DNA of 35,491 nt from a virus (IMGVR_UViG_3300032116_000686:1-35491); one strand, 5' to 3'; positions 15,401-24,846 are shown, counted from the first letter of the stretch. Numbers and translations are program-made. Notes: generated by a model from the letters alone, not told the origin.

Positions 15401-15973
15401 CACACGGTCAATTACATCGCCGTGTGCTACGCCGTTCATAATGTTTGACTTAAAGCGTCCACTATTAACCAAATCACCATACTTTGCTTGCATTAAAGCA
15501 TAATTGAAGTTGAGTGTGCCTTCACCTGTAAACACGCCCTTCCACTCTTCCGCTAAGCCAAGTGGGTTTAAGTCTTGAATATCCTTAGCGATTTCATGGA
15601 TTCTATCAGGGAGTCTGCCTGCACCTGTGAGGGGTTCCGCTGTTCCGAATGTCATTATCGGATCAATACGATTGCCTCGTGTTGTGGCAAGAATAGCAAG
15701 CACAAAGTCTTCTTTCGACACGTTTTTTCCTGTTATACGGTTTAGTTCAGCTCGTGAAGATTCTAAGAAGCCAGCGGAGATGTTCGCCGTCTTGGCATCT
15801 GCTTTTACTTTGGCAATACCGTTAATGGCTAGGTTTTCCATTAAGCCGTGAAGGCTCTTATTGTCACCAACGGCATTTTTATAGGCTTGCACGATTCGGT
15901 CAAGTCTAACAATATCCGCTTCTGTTGCGAAGCCGTACTTGGCTGGTGTTGCGTCTAAACTACACTTGCTCAT
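12467..15973 (-). CDS. large internal virion (ejection) protein, gp16-like by position (1168 aa)
   Basis: The start is ATG 15973, overlapping the stop of the upstream gene. The protein is very long, mostly helical and Lys/Glu-rich, with few Cys. A hydrophobic stretch lies at about residues 965-990 (ILGASKIASKYAQYSVVLTAGGALL), as expected for ejection proteins that cross the host envelope. I see no transglycosylase motif, unlike T7 gp16. Size, order (last of the internal proteins, before the fibre) and the neighbours support the role, not sequence motifs. Confidence 0.72.
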   Translation of the reverse strand: MSKCSLDATPAKYGFATEADIVRLDRIVQAYKNAVGDNKSLHGLMENLAINGIAKVKADAKTANISAGFLESSRAELNRITGKNVSKEDFVLAILATTRGNRIDPIMTFGTAEPLTGAGRLPDRIHEIAKDIQDLNPLGLAEEWKGVFTGEGTLNFNYALMQAKYGDLVNSGRFKSNIMNGVAHGDVIDRVFLESIHTTWKDLEKHLAPNEKKKYKALTTEEISKIVDKSLSENDMIDTSDAINKEILTSMTTGWYRQLNTYLVKAQELGLDIEWNKNYVMPNIHSKADIVFKSVVEKMQGHINSLKEGETVDPNITKKMIDQSIDAMAVKFMKYGDHQKTLGDDFFKLNGQKQNLDKLILTRYKYIVKAMFDSELIPAIKDEAGQIDVIGINLPSITRKFTQRSFYFKDADNYFAYLMENNTRFKSAYSEGGEAQGSILANILKHDTENISKDFSILQLFGSNPALTFRKYSTDQLDSPVSRELFTRFVQNQQGGLSLKNYIFPANMNAIKDVPYETQKSFMNMIKNPILDTTDFNKAFGDAFYEATWTGKALNASDFEHSWKGLITQFPKELISPSLFLTNTVLDTLQRSYKLGEIMANSMTLVEGMKNTSHIFAMSFRYMAGGIARQDMATRFKPVIAKVLNIDEKDVTPENFVSTVQLLGAMKEYAMVYDMQNAIARSENTTNATLRRIQKFNKSPLVSALGGIPMEHVTFFQKMATNLRLHQVVKDTIDLKQKMNPVMETHLQTFRLDRNMVSVLDDIFDNALSTKKLGIMDLEALQQGVNRTITEAEFKERIGSKYENPELKAKALQDLEEGIDLELKPYYEQQRINYNAKAKAEEGIVFNTLEEFMLNLPDKLKNNQQKLRDIKTTKYINKKAFAFGQFVNNISDEVSYIFKDSGSMSQYMKSASPKDKIATATLFHLKRFLTNSLEVEARQIERIQKTYGKGILGASKIASKYAQYSVVLTAGGALLNTINGLFNNEHEGFLAVGETLQDDSLNDEEKLARVMGEVTQSWMLGLPVGTHLRAVMDTMSRDSSLPETMANLLFAPLASTGLRGFGTTLSFVSGEFKDTSDMTYAQEQRHDESQKEKRLSELNLLLRQLPAYNLPLLKVMMNYGGEPLIREYAQMAQDGEKYQEVVDDLKEMTPLEQYAETTRNYRGKPLVE

Positions 15974-18900
15974 AAATCGAATCCTTCACAACTTAAAATC
16001 TGTTTAAACATTCTGTTCATTTCAGGGTCGCCTAAAAAGCTAGCCACTTCTTTATCAAACCCTTCTTCTTTCAGGTCTCTTAAAAGCGTCAATAGTTCAG
16101 GGGGGGCTTGACCGTCTCGGATCAAATCATTTAATCCTTCATCTATGACTCTAGGATCATCATAGTAGGCATTCTTTTTTGAAGCAAGGGCTAGCTTTTT
16201 TATTGTTTCTAATTTTTTATCAGGGGCTTTTACTTCGGGCTTAGGCTCTACCTTTGCCTTGTATGGTGTGTCTATGCCTTTGTCAGTTAATTTTATAGGA
16301 GTATCTAGGCTATCCGCCAGCTCTTTTACAAGCTGTGCTGTCGTTTTATCTTCTACCGAAAATAAAGTCGTTTGGCGTGGGTCACCCGACTCATCTACTT
16401 TGCTATAATAGTCCTTTATAAAAACCTCTAATTTTTTACTGCTGTTTTTGTAATTGTCAAAAACTTGCATTAAGTAATTTTGAGTTAAGGTTAATCCGTC
16501 ATCAAACAAGCTTCCTTGTGCGTAGTATTCATCAAGCTTTGTATTTTTTGCTTTTAAATCAAGAAGCTTTGATGTGACAACACCAATATCCCCCGATATG
16601 TCTAATGGCTTTCTAATGCCTTGCTCAATCATCCCACGCATAGAAACAATAGTGGGGGATGCCCCAACGATAGCTTTACCTAAGTTTTTGCTAGACTCTT
16701 CTACAGAATCTAACATATTACTGATAGCACGTTGTCCTTCAGGGGCATCAATCGCCTTTGCTACAACTGCATTTTCAATACGCTTTAACCCAACGGCTGT
16801 TAACTGCCCTTCGGCGGTGACGATTGCCCCTCTCTCGTTAGCAGGAACAACTTCGTTTACAAAATCTCGTATAAACTCTATATTTATATCTCCAGCCGTA
16901 TTAGGGTCAAGCACTTGTAGAATATCAGAACTTAGCTTGCTTGCATCTGTCTTTGCCTGTTCTAAAACACTCATTGAAGCCAAGTTTGATTCATTCGCTT
17001 TTTTAGTAAAAGCAACTCGATCTGTTCCTGATTGATTAACTCGCACTAAAACAGGTTGCTTTAATCCATTGACTGCTTCAGGTGATATGCCGTACTTGCT
17101 TGCGTTATTCACCAAGTAGTTTTTATACTCGGTTGCTTTTTGTGGAACGCTATCATAAGCCACCTGTAAGGCAAGCGTTCTTCCGTTACCGCTTTCTACT
17201 ACCATGTCACTTCCCACAATAGGGCTACCGTCACTAATGGTAGAAGACTCTGCTAAGCGTTCAGGAATAAGCTTGTTTGCAATGGTTGTTATCTGCTCAC
17301 GGCTTGCCTCTCGACTTCTATCTCGTGGTTGAAGTTCTGACGGATAGGCAGGGTTTGCCTTTAGGTCTCTTGTGTTGCTTGGAATCAACTCATCCATTTC
17401 AACAACACGATATTCTAAATCGTAAGCGTTGCCGTCATTATCAAAAGCACGAACTACATATCCCTCTAACGGTGGGGTTTCTAGTCTGCTTTGTATTTCT
17501 TTTTTTACATCTATATCAGATTCTATTGCTTCATCCAAGCTTTCTTTTTTCGCTACGGCTCCATGCTTACCGTCCAGCTTTTCAGCCTGCCTTACGCTGT
17601 AAGTGCTGGCTTCCTCATCCTCAATCATCCGCCCTACAGTGCTAGGCTTAATATCCACATTTGCTAAAGGGTCAGGCTTTACAATATCACCATAAAAGGA
17701 TTCTGTCTTCTTAACGCCTAACGCATCGCCTGCTTGCTCTAGGTTTATCTTTTCGGGGTCAATGGAACTAGATGCCCCAAGTAGAAGCTTCTGTTTCGCT
17801 ACGTCGGGGTTAGAGTGCTTACTAGCCACAAGCTCGATGTTTTGTGTAAGCTCCTGTGTGCTGGTGCTTAATTCGCCCAAGTGTTCGCCTGTTTCTTTTA
17901 AGTTTATCGTTTTGTTTGGATCAACAGGGGCATCTAAAATCTGCTCAATCGTAACAGGCTTGTTCCCTTTAATGGCAAACATGGTTTGAAAGTCTGCCAT
18001 GTTATACTCGCCTGCTTTTTCGCTCTGCTCCATGCCTCGCATAATAGAACGAATGGCAAGCTCCCTGTCTTGGTACTGTAAAGCAAGCTTGTTTATTTGA
18101 TTGCCTATCTTATTGACCTTACCGCCCTTGTCAATCAACGCCTGCCCCTTGCTGGCTAGGCTCTCATAGTCTGTAAGCTTTGGTGCTTGTGATTCCTTGC
18201 CTGTGACGGTTGGCTCCTCAACACGCACACTGGCATTGTCTACAACATCCCCTAGCGTCTCATCGGCTGATTTGATAATAGGCTTTGAGAAGTCCATATC
18301 CAAATTGTCTGAACGGCTGACGACATCAAGCATACCGCCCAAGTCTTCCATGACGACATCGGAATAAACGCCTTCAAGCTCCTTAGCACTTCTCTCTAAG
18401 TTCGTGCCTTCAAGCGTATTTCTAGCAAAGGACGCATTACTCGCTTCCGCTTCGGTTTTTACTTCATCCAATACGTCTGATAACATCTTCACTGGATGAA
18501 TTGACTCGTCAACCCTTGAGCCTTTGTAAATATCAATAACTTTGCCAACGCCTTTTTCTAAACCGATGCCTGCAAAGCGAACGGCTGGGTTTGCAACTAA
18601 ACCAACGCCAAACTGCGTAACTCCCATTTCAATAGCGTTCTTGTAGCTTGCCCCTTGCTTGAGTTCGTTTACGGTCGTCAACGCAGAGCCTACACCGTTC
18701 TCAATCAACGTAGAGTGAGCTAGCGTTTTAATAACCTGTGAGCCTTTGCTTCCTGTTTTGTAGACATCACTACTGACATCTAAGACACGTCTCGCTGTTG
18801 TGGCGACCTTTTGTAGCTTAGAGGCAAGGCTTACACTGTGAGCAAGCGTTACTGCTCCAGCACCAGCTAAGCTCAAGCCTCCAGTCGCAGGAGCAAGGAG

Positions 18901-19434
18901 TGCCGCTGCCCCCCACACAATCGCTTCTTCTGCTAACGCACTAGGCACGTTTGCTAAAATCGTGGGAGCTGAAAATCTTACTTTGTTCCAGTTTTCATTC
19001 CCTGTAAAGTTACTAGCGATTCTTGCATCTTCAACCTGTTGTTTGTAATCGTCCGCAATAATTTTGGCTCGTGCTTCTGACATATCACGACTAAAGTTAA
19101 ACCCAACAGCATCACCGTATCGCTTCTGTAACTCTTCTTTCTTAATAATCGGAGCGTTACCGTCCCCACCTTGAAGCAATAAAGGGGCATACTTAAACTT
19201 ACTTTCTAGCCAGCTCGTCGCTTGGTTCTGTCTAAATACTGGCGTAAACCAATCGCCCTCGAACTTAGGAGCAATGGCTTCTTCGGGAGCTGGTGGCGGA
19301 ACATAATCTTGCGGATTGTCCGTGTAGTCTTGAGCGTATTGCTCCGCTGTTTGACCCATGCGATAAGGCTTCAAGCCTCCGTATGTGTCGTATTCTACAC
19401 GACGTTGGATTGCTTTCAAATCAATATCTATCAT
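15970..19434 (-). CDS. large ejection protein with embedded DdrB-ParB-like domain (1154 aa)
   Basis: ATG 19434 overlaps the preceding stop. Residues 1-160 are an N-terminal virion-type part, followed by an Ala/Gly-rich hydrophobic segment at about 165-200. Residues about 665-960 match the DdrB-ParB domain of polyvalent proteins: YDLEYRVVEMDELIPS, QPRDRSREAS, VVESGNGRTLALQVAY, PVLVRV, then KANESNLASMSVLEQA. This domain is related to ParB-type DNA-binding or nuclease folds and occurs in phage proteins thought to be injected with DNA. The role is probably a virion protein that enters the cell and acts on DNA or counters defence; the effector part is inferred. Confidence 0.78.
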   Translation of the reverse strand: MIDIDLKAIQRRVEYDTYGGLKPYRMGQTAEQYAQDYTDNPQDYVPPPAPEEAIAPKFEGDWFTPVFRQNQATSWLESKFKYAPLLLQGGDGNAPIIKKEELQKRYGDAVGFNFSRDMSEARAKIIADDYKQQVEDARIASNFTGNENWNKVRFSAPTILANVPSALAEEAIVWGAAALLAPATGGLSLAGAGAVTLAHSVSLASKLQKVATTARRVLDVSSDVYKTGSKGSQVIKTLAHSTLIENGVGSALTTVNELKQGASYKNAIEMGVTQFGVGLVANPAVRFAGIGLEKGVGKVIDIYKGSRVDESIHPVKMLSDVLDEVKTEAEASNASFARNTLEGTNLERSAKELEGVYSDVVMEDLGGMLDVVSRSDNLDMDFSKPIIKSADETLGDVVDNASVRVEEPTVTGKESQAPKLTDYESLASKGQALIDKGGKVNKIGNQINKLALQYQDRELAIRSIMRGMEQSEKAGEYNMADFQTMFAIKGNKPVTIEQILDAPVDPNKTINLKETGEHLGELSTSTQELTQNIELVASKHSNPDVAKQKLLLGASSSIDPEKINLEQAGDALGVKKTESFYGDIVKPDPLANVDIKPSTVGRMIEDEEASTYSVRQAEKLDGKHGAVAKKESLDEAIESDIDVKKEIQSRLETPPLEGYVVRAFDNDGNAYDLEYRVVEMDELIPSNTRDLKANPAYPSELQPRDRSREASREQITTIANKLIPERLAESSTISDGSPIVGSDMVVESGNGRTLALQVAYDSVPQKATEYKNYLVNNASKYGISPEAVNGLKQPVLVRVNQSGTDRVAFTKKANESNLASMSVLEQAKTDASKLSSDILQVLDPNTAGDINIEFIRDFVNEVVPANERGAIVTAEGQLTAVGLKRIENAVVAKAIDAPEGQRAISNMLDSVEESSKNLGKAIVGASPTIVSMRGMIEQGIRKPLDISGDIGVVTSKLLDLKAKNTKLDEYYAQGSLFDDGLTLTQNYLMQVFDNYKNSSKKLEVFIKDYYSKVDESGDPRQTTLFSVEDKTTAQLVKELADSLDTPIKLTDKGIDTPYKAKVEPKPEVKAPDKKLETIKKLALASKKNAYYDDPRVIDEGLNDLIRDGQAPPELLTLLRDLKEEGFDKEVASFLGDPEMNRMFKQILSCEGFDL

Positions 19435-21893
19435 TGATAAGCCCCTACCTGTCTCTGCACATTAACAGGAACATACTTGCTTACGTTGGAGTTTGGAACA
19501 ACGCTAATATGAAAGTGCTTGTCTGCTTTCGCCCCTTCATCCCCCCATGAAATGACGTTGCTTTTCATAATCTTTCTAAGGGTTGCCATTTGAGTTTCGG
19601 TTAAGTAGTCTAGCCGTCCGCCGTCATACAAAACCTTTGCGGTAGCGTGCATCTTTGAACCGTGACCATTAAGCTTAATCTTTCCACCGACGCTGTTAAG
19701 CCCTACAATAAGCGAGTAGAGTTGTTGCTGTGTCTCTCTAGGACTCCCCACATTGTCGGCTACATCAAAGGCGATTCTGCCATTGTTGCCATGCTCGCCT
19801 GACTTAACACGATCCGCCGAGTTGATAAGCAACCGACTTGCCCCTGTCTTTTCAAGTACCTGATTAACGCTTGCTAAAGCCCCAATCGTGGGGATGCTTT
19901 GTTTCACGCTTGAGTTTTGAGTTAAGCTAAACCCAATCTTTCCAAACTGGGGGATGTTCACTTTTTGCCCTGTGCTAATAGCCCTGCCTACGGCTTCTAA
20001 GCTTTGAGCGTTTTTCTTTGCTTTGCTTAAAAACTTATTCCCTAGTGAATCGTAGTTAGACTTGAACTTGTCTATAAACGTGGGAAGTAATTTGCCATCT
20101 TTGTTAAACACGCCATTTTCGCCAACGTCTTTAACTGTTTGGGCGAGAACCAAATTGCTAAAAACAGAAGGGGGGAGCATATTTGTAGACTTGAACAACA
20201 AGGCATTTTTGTTATTGTTATTTGCCGTAACCAGTGCGTCAATCAATCCCTTTTTCTCATCCTTAAACAAGGTGTCAAACTTTTGTGAAATCCTGTAGGT
20301 TTGCAAATAGGAAAAGGCTTCCTGTGGACTGTCTGAAAGCTTCATCACGGAGTGGAGCGTTTGTTGGTCTGTAATGCCTGAAAGCTTGCCGTATGTTCTC
20401 ATAAAAGCATCATAAGCTGGAGTCCCAATTTTAACCTGATAATGGTTGTAAAGCCCTGTAACTTGCTTATCATTGGTTGACACATTTCTCATCTGTTTTT
20501 CAAAAGTCTCTTGATCAACAGGGATTATTTGATACGTCTTTACAAACTCACTGCGAGATAACCCATTTTGGTCTAAAGCTATTGCATCCGCTGTACTCAA
20601 GACCCCTGTCTGAATAGACGATGTTCCAACCTTGTAAGCAACGTCGCTCATCCGCTCTTGTTGCTCTTTTCTTTTTTCTTCTAATCTTATCTGCTCGGCT
20701 CTAAATCTATCTTGAGCGGTAAGCACATCTTGAGCCACATTCGGGTTTTTAATTTTACTTACGTCAATGCCTAGCGGATTTTCTCGTAGCCTTTTCCCTA
20801 GCTTTTCGGATTCATTAAGTTGGTCTAATTGTTCCTTTACAAGTATTTTTTCTTGAGCGCCTACATAAGGGCTTGCTAATATCTTTTGAAGACTAGCCCT
20901 TGTTTGTATAATGGCTTCACCACTTCCGCCATTTAAAGCAAAGCTAGTGGCACTACTGCCAGCCTGTAAAGCCATTTTGGTTTGCGTCTGAATAATACCT
21001 TGTGCTTGCTTTGCTTGTGCTTGGACGGATTCCGCATACGCCTGTCGCCCCTGTGCGTCTAGCTTTGATTGTGCCTCAATCGACAACTGACTCAATGCTG
21101 GTATGTTTAGTATTACATCAAGAGACGTATTCAAATCTACTAAGTAATCGTTATAACTTTTTGAATTATAATAAGCATCCATTGTTTTTTGATAAAGTTC
21201 TTGGTTGCCTTGAGATGACTTTAAAGCTTCTGTTTCTACTGAAAGAATCATTTGGTCATGCTGACTCAATTTGTTTTTAACCGCAGTGCCAATGTACTGA
21301 AAATCAAGCTGATTTCTTTTGTCTTGTGGCAGAGGGGCAGTTTTTGTTGCGTTATGAATTGCATTTACTTGTAATGACAAATCTAAGTTTGACATACTTG
21401 CCACTTTTGCTAGATTCTCGCCAAGCTGAATATGAGCCAAGTTTAACTCGGCGGTTTTCATTGCCTTTTGTTGATCCAACGGCAATAACTCCAACATCGA
21501 ACGAGTGCTTACATCTATAGCATCATTACGTTTCCTACTCCATGTGTTCTGAAAGCCTGTGAGATACCCCTGCTTTGTTTCTGTGGAACGCTTAATATAA
21601 TCGCTGTAAAGCATAGGCTCTTCACCCTGTATGGTGACATAGCCTTTTGGGTCTATTGTGTTCAGCACTTGAGCGTCTTGGGCTTCTTGAGCCTTGAGGT
21701 TCTCTCCAAGCACCGTGTAGTCCACTTGGCGATTCGCATCCTGCGTTTGGTTAATATGGTTCTCAATAGCTCCGATTGTCTTCATAACGCCTGACATATC
21801 GGCTTGCTGATATTGAGCTACGCCGATGCTGGGACTTCCTTGTGAAATCTGCGACTGGATGCCTGTATAGCGTGATTGTTGATTGCTTCCCAT
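19431..21893 (-). CDS. internal virion protein, gp15-like, with C-terminal M15-type peptidase-like domain (820 aa)
   Basis: The start is ATG 21893, just after the upstream stop with GGAGGAGCAGG before it. A 20-residue longer reading overlaps the upstream gene. Residues about 20-680 are helical and Gln-rich, like T7-type inner-core proteins. Residues about 660-800 hold INSADR, a modified SxHxxGxAxD motif (GEHGNNGRIAFD: His701, Asp710) and HFHI (His793/795). Together these look like zinc ligands of an M15/VanY-type peptidase. Such a domain would open peptidoglycan during DNA entry, the job done by the transglycosylase of T7 gp16. The His-Asp spacing is two residues longer than usual, so activity is not certain. 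Confidence 0.72.
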   Translation of the reverse strand: MGSNQQSRYTGIQSQISQGSPSIGVAQYQQADMSGVMKTIGAIENHINQTQDANRQVDYTVLGENLKAQEAQDAQVLNTIDPKGYVTIQGEEPMLYSDYIKRSTETKQGYLTGFQNTWSRKRNDAIDVSTRSMLELLPLDQQKAMKTAELNLAHIQLGENLAKVASMSNLDLSLQVNAIHNATKTAPLPQDKRNQLDFQYIGTAVKNKLSQHDQMILSVETEALKSSQGNQELYQKTMDAYYNSKSYNDYLVDLNTSLDVILNIPALSQLSIEAQSKLDAQGRQAYAESVQAQAKQAQGIIQTQTKMALQAGSSATSFALNGGSGEAIIQTRASLQKILASPYVGAQEKILVKEQLDQLNESEKLGKRLRENPLGIDVSKIKNPNVAQDVLTAQDRFRAEQIRLEEKRKEQQERMSDVAYKVGTSSIQTGVLSTADAIALDQNGLSRSEFVKTYQIIPVDQETFEKQMRNVSTNDKQVTGLYNHYQVKIGTPAYDAFMRTYGKLSGITDQQTLHSVMKLSDSPQEAFSYLQTYRISQKFDTLFKDEKKGLIDALVTANNNNKNALLFKSTNMLPPSVFSNLVLAQTVKDVGENGVFNKDGKLLPTFIDKFKSNYDSLGNKFLSKAKKNAQSLEAVGRAISTGQKVNIPQFGKIGFSLTQNSSVKQSIPTIGALASVNQVLEKTGASRLLINSADRVKSGEHGNNGRIAFDVADNVGSPRETQQQLYSLIVGLNSVGGKIKLNGHGSKMHATAKVLYDGGRLDYLTETQMATLRKIMKSNVISWGDEGAKADKHFHISVVPNSNVSKYVPVNVQRQVGAYQ

Positions 21894-21894
21894 G

Positions 21895-22482
21895 TTAGCC
21901 TGCTCCTCCGCCAGCCATTGCTTGAGCCACTGCTTTACCAGCACCAGCACCAAGGTCTGCTAAGCCAGACCATAATTGAGCTTTCTTTGCAAACTGTGCA
22001 GAGTAAATCTCGTTTTGCGTTTGTACTTCTTGTACCAACATCTCGTGCAACTGTGAACGCAAACTAAAGTTCATGTTACGCCCTTCTTGAGCGTAAACTT
22101 CTGAATTACTACCCCCCATTTGTAACGCCCCTTGTAAACGATTCGATAAGGCTAGCCCCATTTGGTCGGCAATATCAATCTGTCCAAGCTGTTGAACGTT
22201 TGCTCGCTTCTCCTGCTGTAATCGTAAATTGATTTGAAGCTGTTTAATCTTTGCTTTGGCTATGTTTTGGTTTATTCCCATGCCTATAGCCCCAGCCACA
22301 AGCCCAGCTCCAGCCATTGCGGTAGCATAATTTGTTTCGCCCCCACCTCCACTAGACTTATTAGCAGAATCACGAAGCCCACTCATCACGTTATCCGTTG
22401 AAATAGTCCTGTCAGATGAAGCACCGCTTTGTGATGCACTGGAGCCTCGTCGTCTCCGATATTGACTCATATCAATCGCCAT
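21895..22482 (-). CDS. internal virion protein, gp14-like (195 aa)
   Basis: ATG 22482. It has a basic N-terminus (QYRRRRGSSAS), a Ser/Gly-rich linker, an Ala/Gly hydrophobic helix at about residues 50-72, long Gln/Arg helices, and an Ala/Gly-rich end (GAGAGKAVAQAMAGGGAG). Composition, length and location between a gp13-like and a gp15-like gene match T7 internal core protein gp14, which forms the channel base in the outer membrane during ejection. The assignment rests mainly on synteny. Confidence 0.7.
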   Translation of the reverse strand: MAIDMSQYRRRRGSSASQSGASSDRTISTDNVMSGLRDSANKSSGGGGETNYATAMAGAGLVAGAIGMGINQNIAKAKIKQLQINLRLQQEKRANVQQLGQIDIADQMGLALSNRLQGALQMGGSNSEVYAQEGRNMNFSLRSQLHEMLVQEVQTQNEIYSAQFAKKAQLWSGLADLGAGAGKAVAQAMAGGGAG

Positions 22483-22483
22483 G

Positions 22484-22918
22484 TTATAGCCTTTCGTAGG
22501 TTAGTAATCTATCTTCTATCTTAGCATCTTTCTGAACAAAATTAAAGTGCTTTGCGAACTTTTGTGCGACGACATCATCTTTACCGATATAAGCCGTCCA
22601 CTTACGCCCTTCTGTTTTTTTAAAAATCTCTTTAACAAATTGAAATAACATCTTAGGGTTTGTCTCGGCTCTTATAGCAAATGACGGAACAAGCCTGCCG
22701 TCTTTCGTCTCTCGAATCCCCCCACGCAATATCGGCTGTCCGTTCTGCCACGCACAAAACTCTGACGAATCATAACGGTAACGGTGCATTTCATCCCAGT
22801 TCAACCACTCGTAATCATACAAAACATAGGGACGCAAGACCGTAATTGTTATATCTGTGTAGCCGAGATGTCGAAAAATATCGCCGTAATCGTAAGCGGT
22901 AAAGGCTCTTCTATCCAT
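22484..22918 (-). CDS. gp13-like internal protein with GNAT-like fold (144 aa)
   Basis: ATG 22918 lies 70 bases inside the end of the tail tubular B gene. GGAGG lies upstream at a long distance, and no later start fits. The strand pattern FCAWQNGQPILRGGI, a middle helix, then GKDDVVAQKFAKHFNFVQ resembles the C-terminal half of GNAT acetyltransferases and the DUF2833 / T7 gp13 family. It may assist virion morphogenesis. Acetyl-CoA-binding residues (the Q/RxxGxG/A loop) are not clear, so it is probably structural rather than enzymatic. Confidence 0.66.
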   Translation of the reverse strand: MDRRAFTAYDYGDIFRHLGYTDITITVLRPYVLYDYEWLNWDEMHRYRYDSSEFCAWQNGQPILRGGIRETKDGRLVPSFAIRAETNPKMLFQFVKEIFKKTEGRKWTAYIGKDDVVAQKFAKHFNFVQKDAKIEDRLLTYERL

Positions 22919-24846
22919 AACTTTAATACGATTTCCTCCGAGTTCTCGCAGTCAATCCGCTGTGCCTCTGTCGTACCTGTTCGAGGAGTCTTAGCAACCG
23001 ATGTTTCTAACGTCTTGGTTAAACTAATCGTGTCAACATTATACTGTGGATCTGGTCTATCAAACAACGCCTGTGCGTAACAATACATCGACTCCCAAAA
23101 AGAAACCTTAAACTGCTGTATCTGCTTTCTCATTCCTTGCATTTCGGCTACGGTTGCCCCTACGTCAATCGTTTTAACGGTAGAGGTATAAGGCAAGCCA
23201 ATAGCTACAACGCTCGCCTCAAATGGCAAGGTGAAACCTCCTGAACCGTTTACGGCAACAGTCCCCACCGCTCCGTCTGCAATATAATGACACGTCTTGT
23301 TTGCAAGATGCGTGGCTCCAGTAAAGGTGTCGGTTGCTGTGCCGTCATACTTAATGTATAAATCCGCATACCTTGCACTGATTGCCTTGTCTTCCGCAAA
23401 GAAGCTGGAATCATATTCTCTCGCCATAATGCTGATAAACTTAGAACCGCCACGAGTCCCCATAACCCACAACTCATCAACGCCTGTGCTGGTATTTGGT
23501 AATACGCAAAGATGTTCTATTGTAGATTCTGCAATAGTGTGCCGAGCAACCGCAATTACTTTCTGCTCTTCGTGATACGTCATAGATGCTAACGTACCGT
23601 CGTCAAACACAAACCATATCAAAGGAGTGGGATACGCAACATAACGCATCCGACTTACACGTTTATTGAAAATATGCGACCAATAAAGTGTCAAATCTTG
23701 TGAAACGTAACCTTTTTGCTCATCACTATAAGCAAAAGAATAAACTTGGTTGCGAAGGCGAGACACACAAATAATGTTACCCTCAACGACAACAGGTTGA
23801 ACATTACTCATCGCAATAGAAGAAGTCAACGTCATTGAAAAACTAGAAGGCGTAATTGTGTCAATGTTACTTGTAAACAAACCTGATTCCGTACCAATAA
23901 CCAAGCCAATATCTGAAACCATAAACTGAATGGTAGATGCTACGGCTGATGCAAGAGTAAAGAATATCGCATTTGTCGTGCCTATATTGTCCGCAGATCC
24001 AACCTTGCTACTTGGAGCAAAACTATCCAACTGATTTAATTGTGAACCCCAGCCACTTGACGGTAATGTAGGTGTGTTAGCATACCATAATCGGTTTTGA
24101 TGAAACACTACGTTTGACGGATAGTTTCCTGTATAAAAAGCCCCTAGTCGCCAAATGGTAGTTGTTCCACTATGTCCTGTTTGGTTTGGTGCCGCAGTCC
24201 ATGTAACCACCGTCGCACTGGTATACGCTGTAATAGTTCCCCATAACCAAACACCTGTACTTGGGTTTTCAAAGCGTACAAGCCGTCCTACGTCGTTCGC
24301 AGTGAAGAGGGAAGCACTTGCTGTCATAGTGTGTGCAGGCGTAGATCCTGAAAGTGTTAAAGTAGTAGCCGATGTGTTAATGCTCTCGTATGGTCCGTCA
24401 ACAAAAGACACTGTAGCAAGCGTCCAGTTATTGTCCGCTAATCGTGTAAGTTTTCTTGGCTGAAAGCTGGGGTGACATATATAAACCACGTCGTTAATTT
24501 GCGTCGTCTTTATATCTGCTACCGTGCTTGTGCCATAAGGGGTTGTTAATGAATAAGGAGTGCCACCACTTAAAACCGCACCGTTACGGTTATAAACTCT
24601 CATTGTTAGATTTCCAAATACCAAAAGTAATGCTTGTGAGTTGTTAAAAATAAACTCAACGAAACGCAAACCTGTTGTGCTGTCAAAGTAATTGACGGCT
24701 GGGCGACGTGTAATAGCTCCACTTACAAGAGGATACATATTTTCTAATTCAGCCACAAAGGTTTCATACGCTTGCAAATCAAAGCGTTGGTGATACTTAG
24801 GAGACACCTCTCCTGATGCAAAAGAGTTTTGCTTACAAAGTACCAC
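22849..24846 (-). CDS. tail tubular protein B (gp12-like, 665 aa)
   Basis: The GTG start at 24846 overlaps the TAG of the upstream gene, with GAGGG before it. The N-terminus KQNSFASGEVSPKYHQRFDL, then YPLVSGAITRRPAVNYF, is the hallmark of the T7 gp12 tail tube/nozzle family (SFxxGEvSP, RRPg). The rest is beta-propeller-like with recurring strand motifs. It forms the distal end of the short tail together with the gp11-like adaptor. Confidence 0.9.
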   Translation of the reverse strand: MVLCKQNSFASGEVSPKYHQRFDLQAYETFVAELENMYPLVSGAITRRPAVNYFDSTTGLRFVEFIFNNSQALLLVFGNLTMRVYNRNGAVLSGGTPYSLTTPYGTSTVADIKTTQINDVVYICHPSFQPRKLTRLADNNWTLATVSFVDGPYESINTSATTLTLSGSTPAHTMTASASLFTANDVGRLVRFENPSTGVWLWGTITAYTSATVVTWTAAPNQTGHSGTTTIWRLGAFYTGNYPSNVVFHQNRLWYANTPTLPSSGWGSQLNQLDSFAPSSKVGSADNIGTTNAIFFTLASAVASTIQFMVSDIGLVIGTESGLFTSNIDTITPSSFSMTLTSSIAMSNVQPVVVEGNIICVSRLRNQVYSFAYSDEQKGYVSQDLTLYWSHIFNKRVSRMRYVAYPTPLIWFVFDDGTLASMTYHEEQKVIAVARHTIAESTIEHLCVLPNTSTGVDELWVMGTRGGSKFISIMAREYDSSFFAEDKAISARYADLYIKYDGTATDTFTGATHLANKTCHYIADGAVGTVAVNGSGGFTLPFEASVVAIGLPYTSTVKTIDVGATVAEMQGMRKQIQQFKVSFWESMYCYAQALFDRPDPQYNVDTISLTKTLETSVAKTPRTGTTEAQRIDCENSEEIVLKLWIEEPLPLTITAIFFDISATQI

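Noticed and set aside
16574-17035. Long plus-strand ORF inside the ejection protein gene
   Set aside because: Mirror frame of a well-supported coding region; composition is typical of a shadow.
24155-24463. Antisense ORF in the tail tubular B gene
   Set aside because: Shadow of a recognised gene; no ribosome-binding site and no family resemblance.
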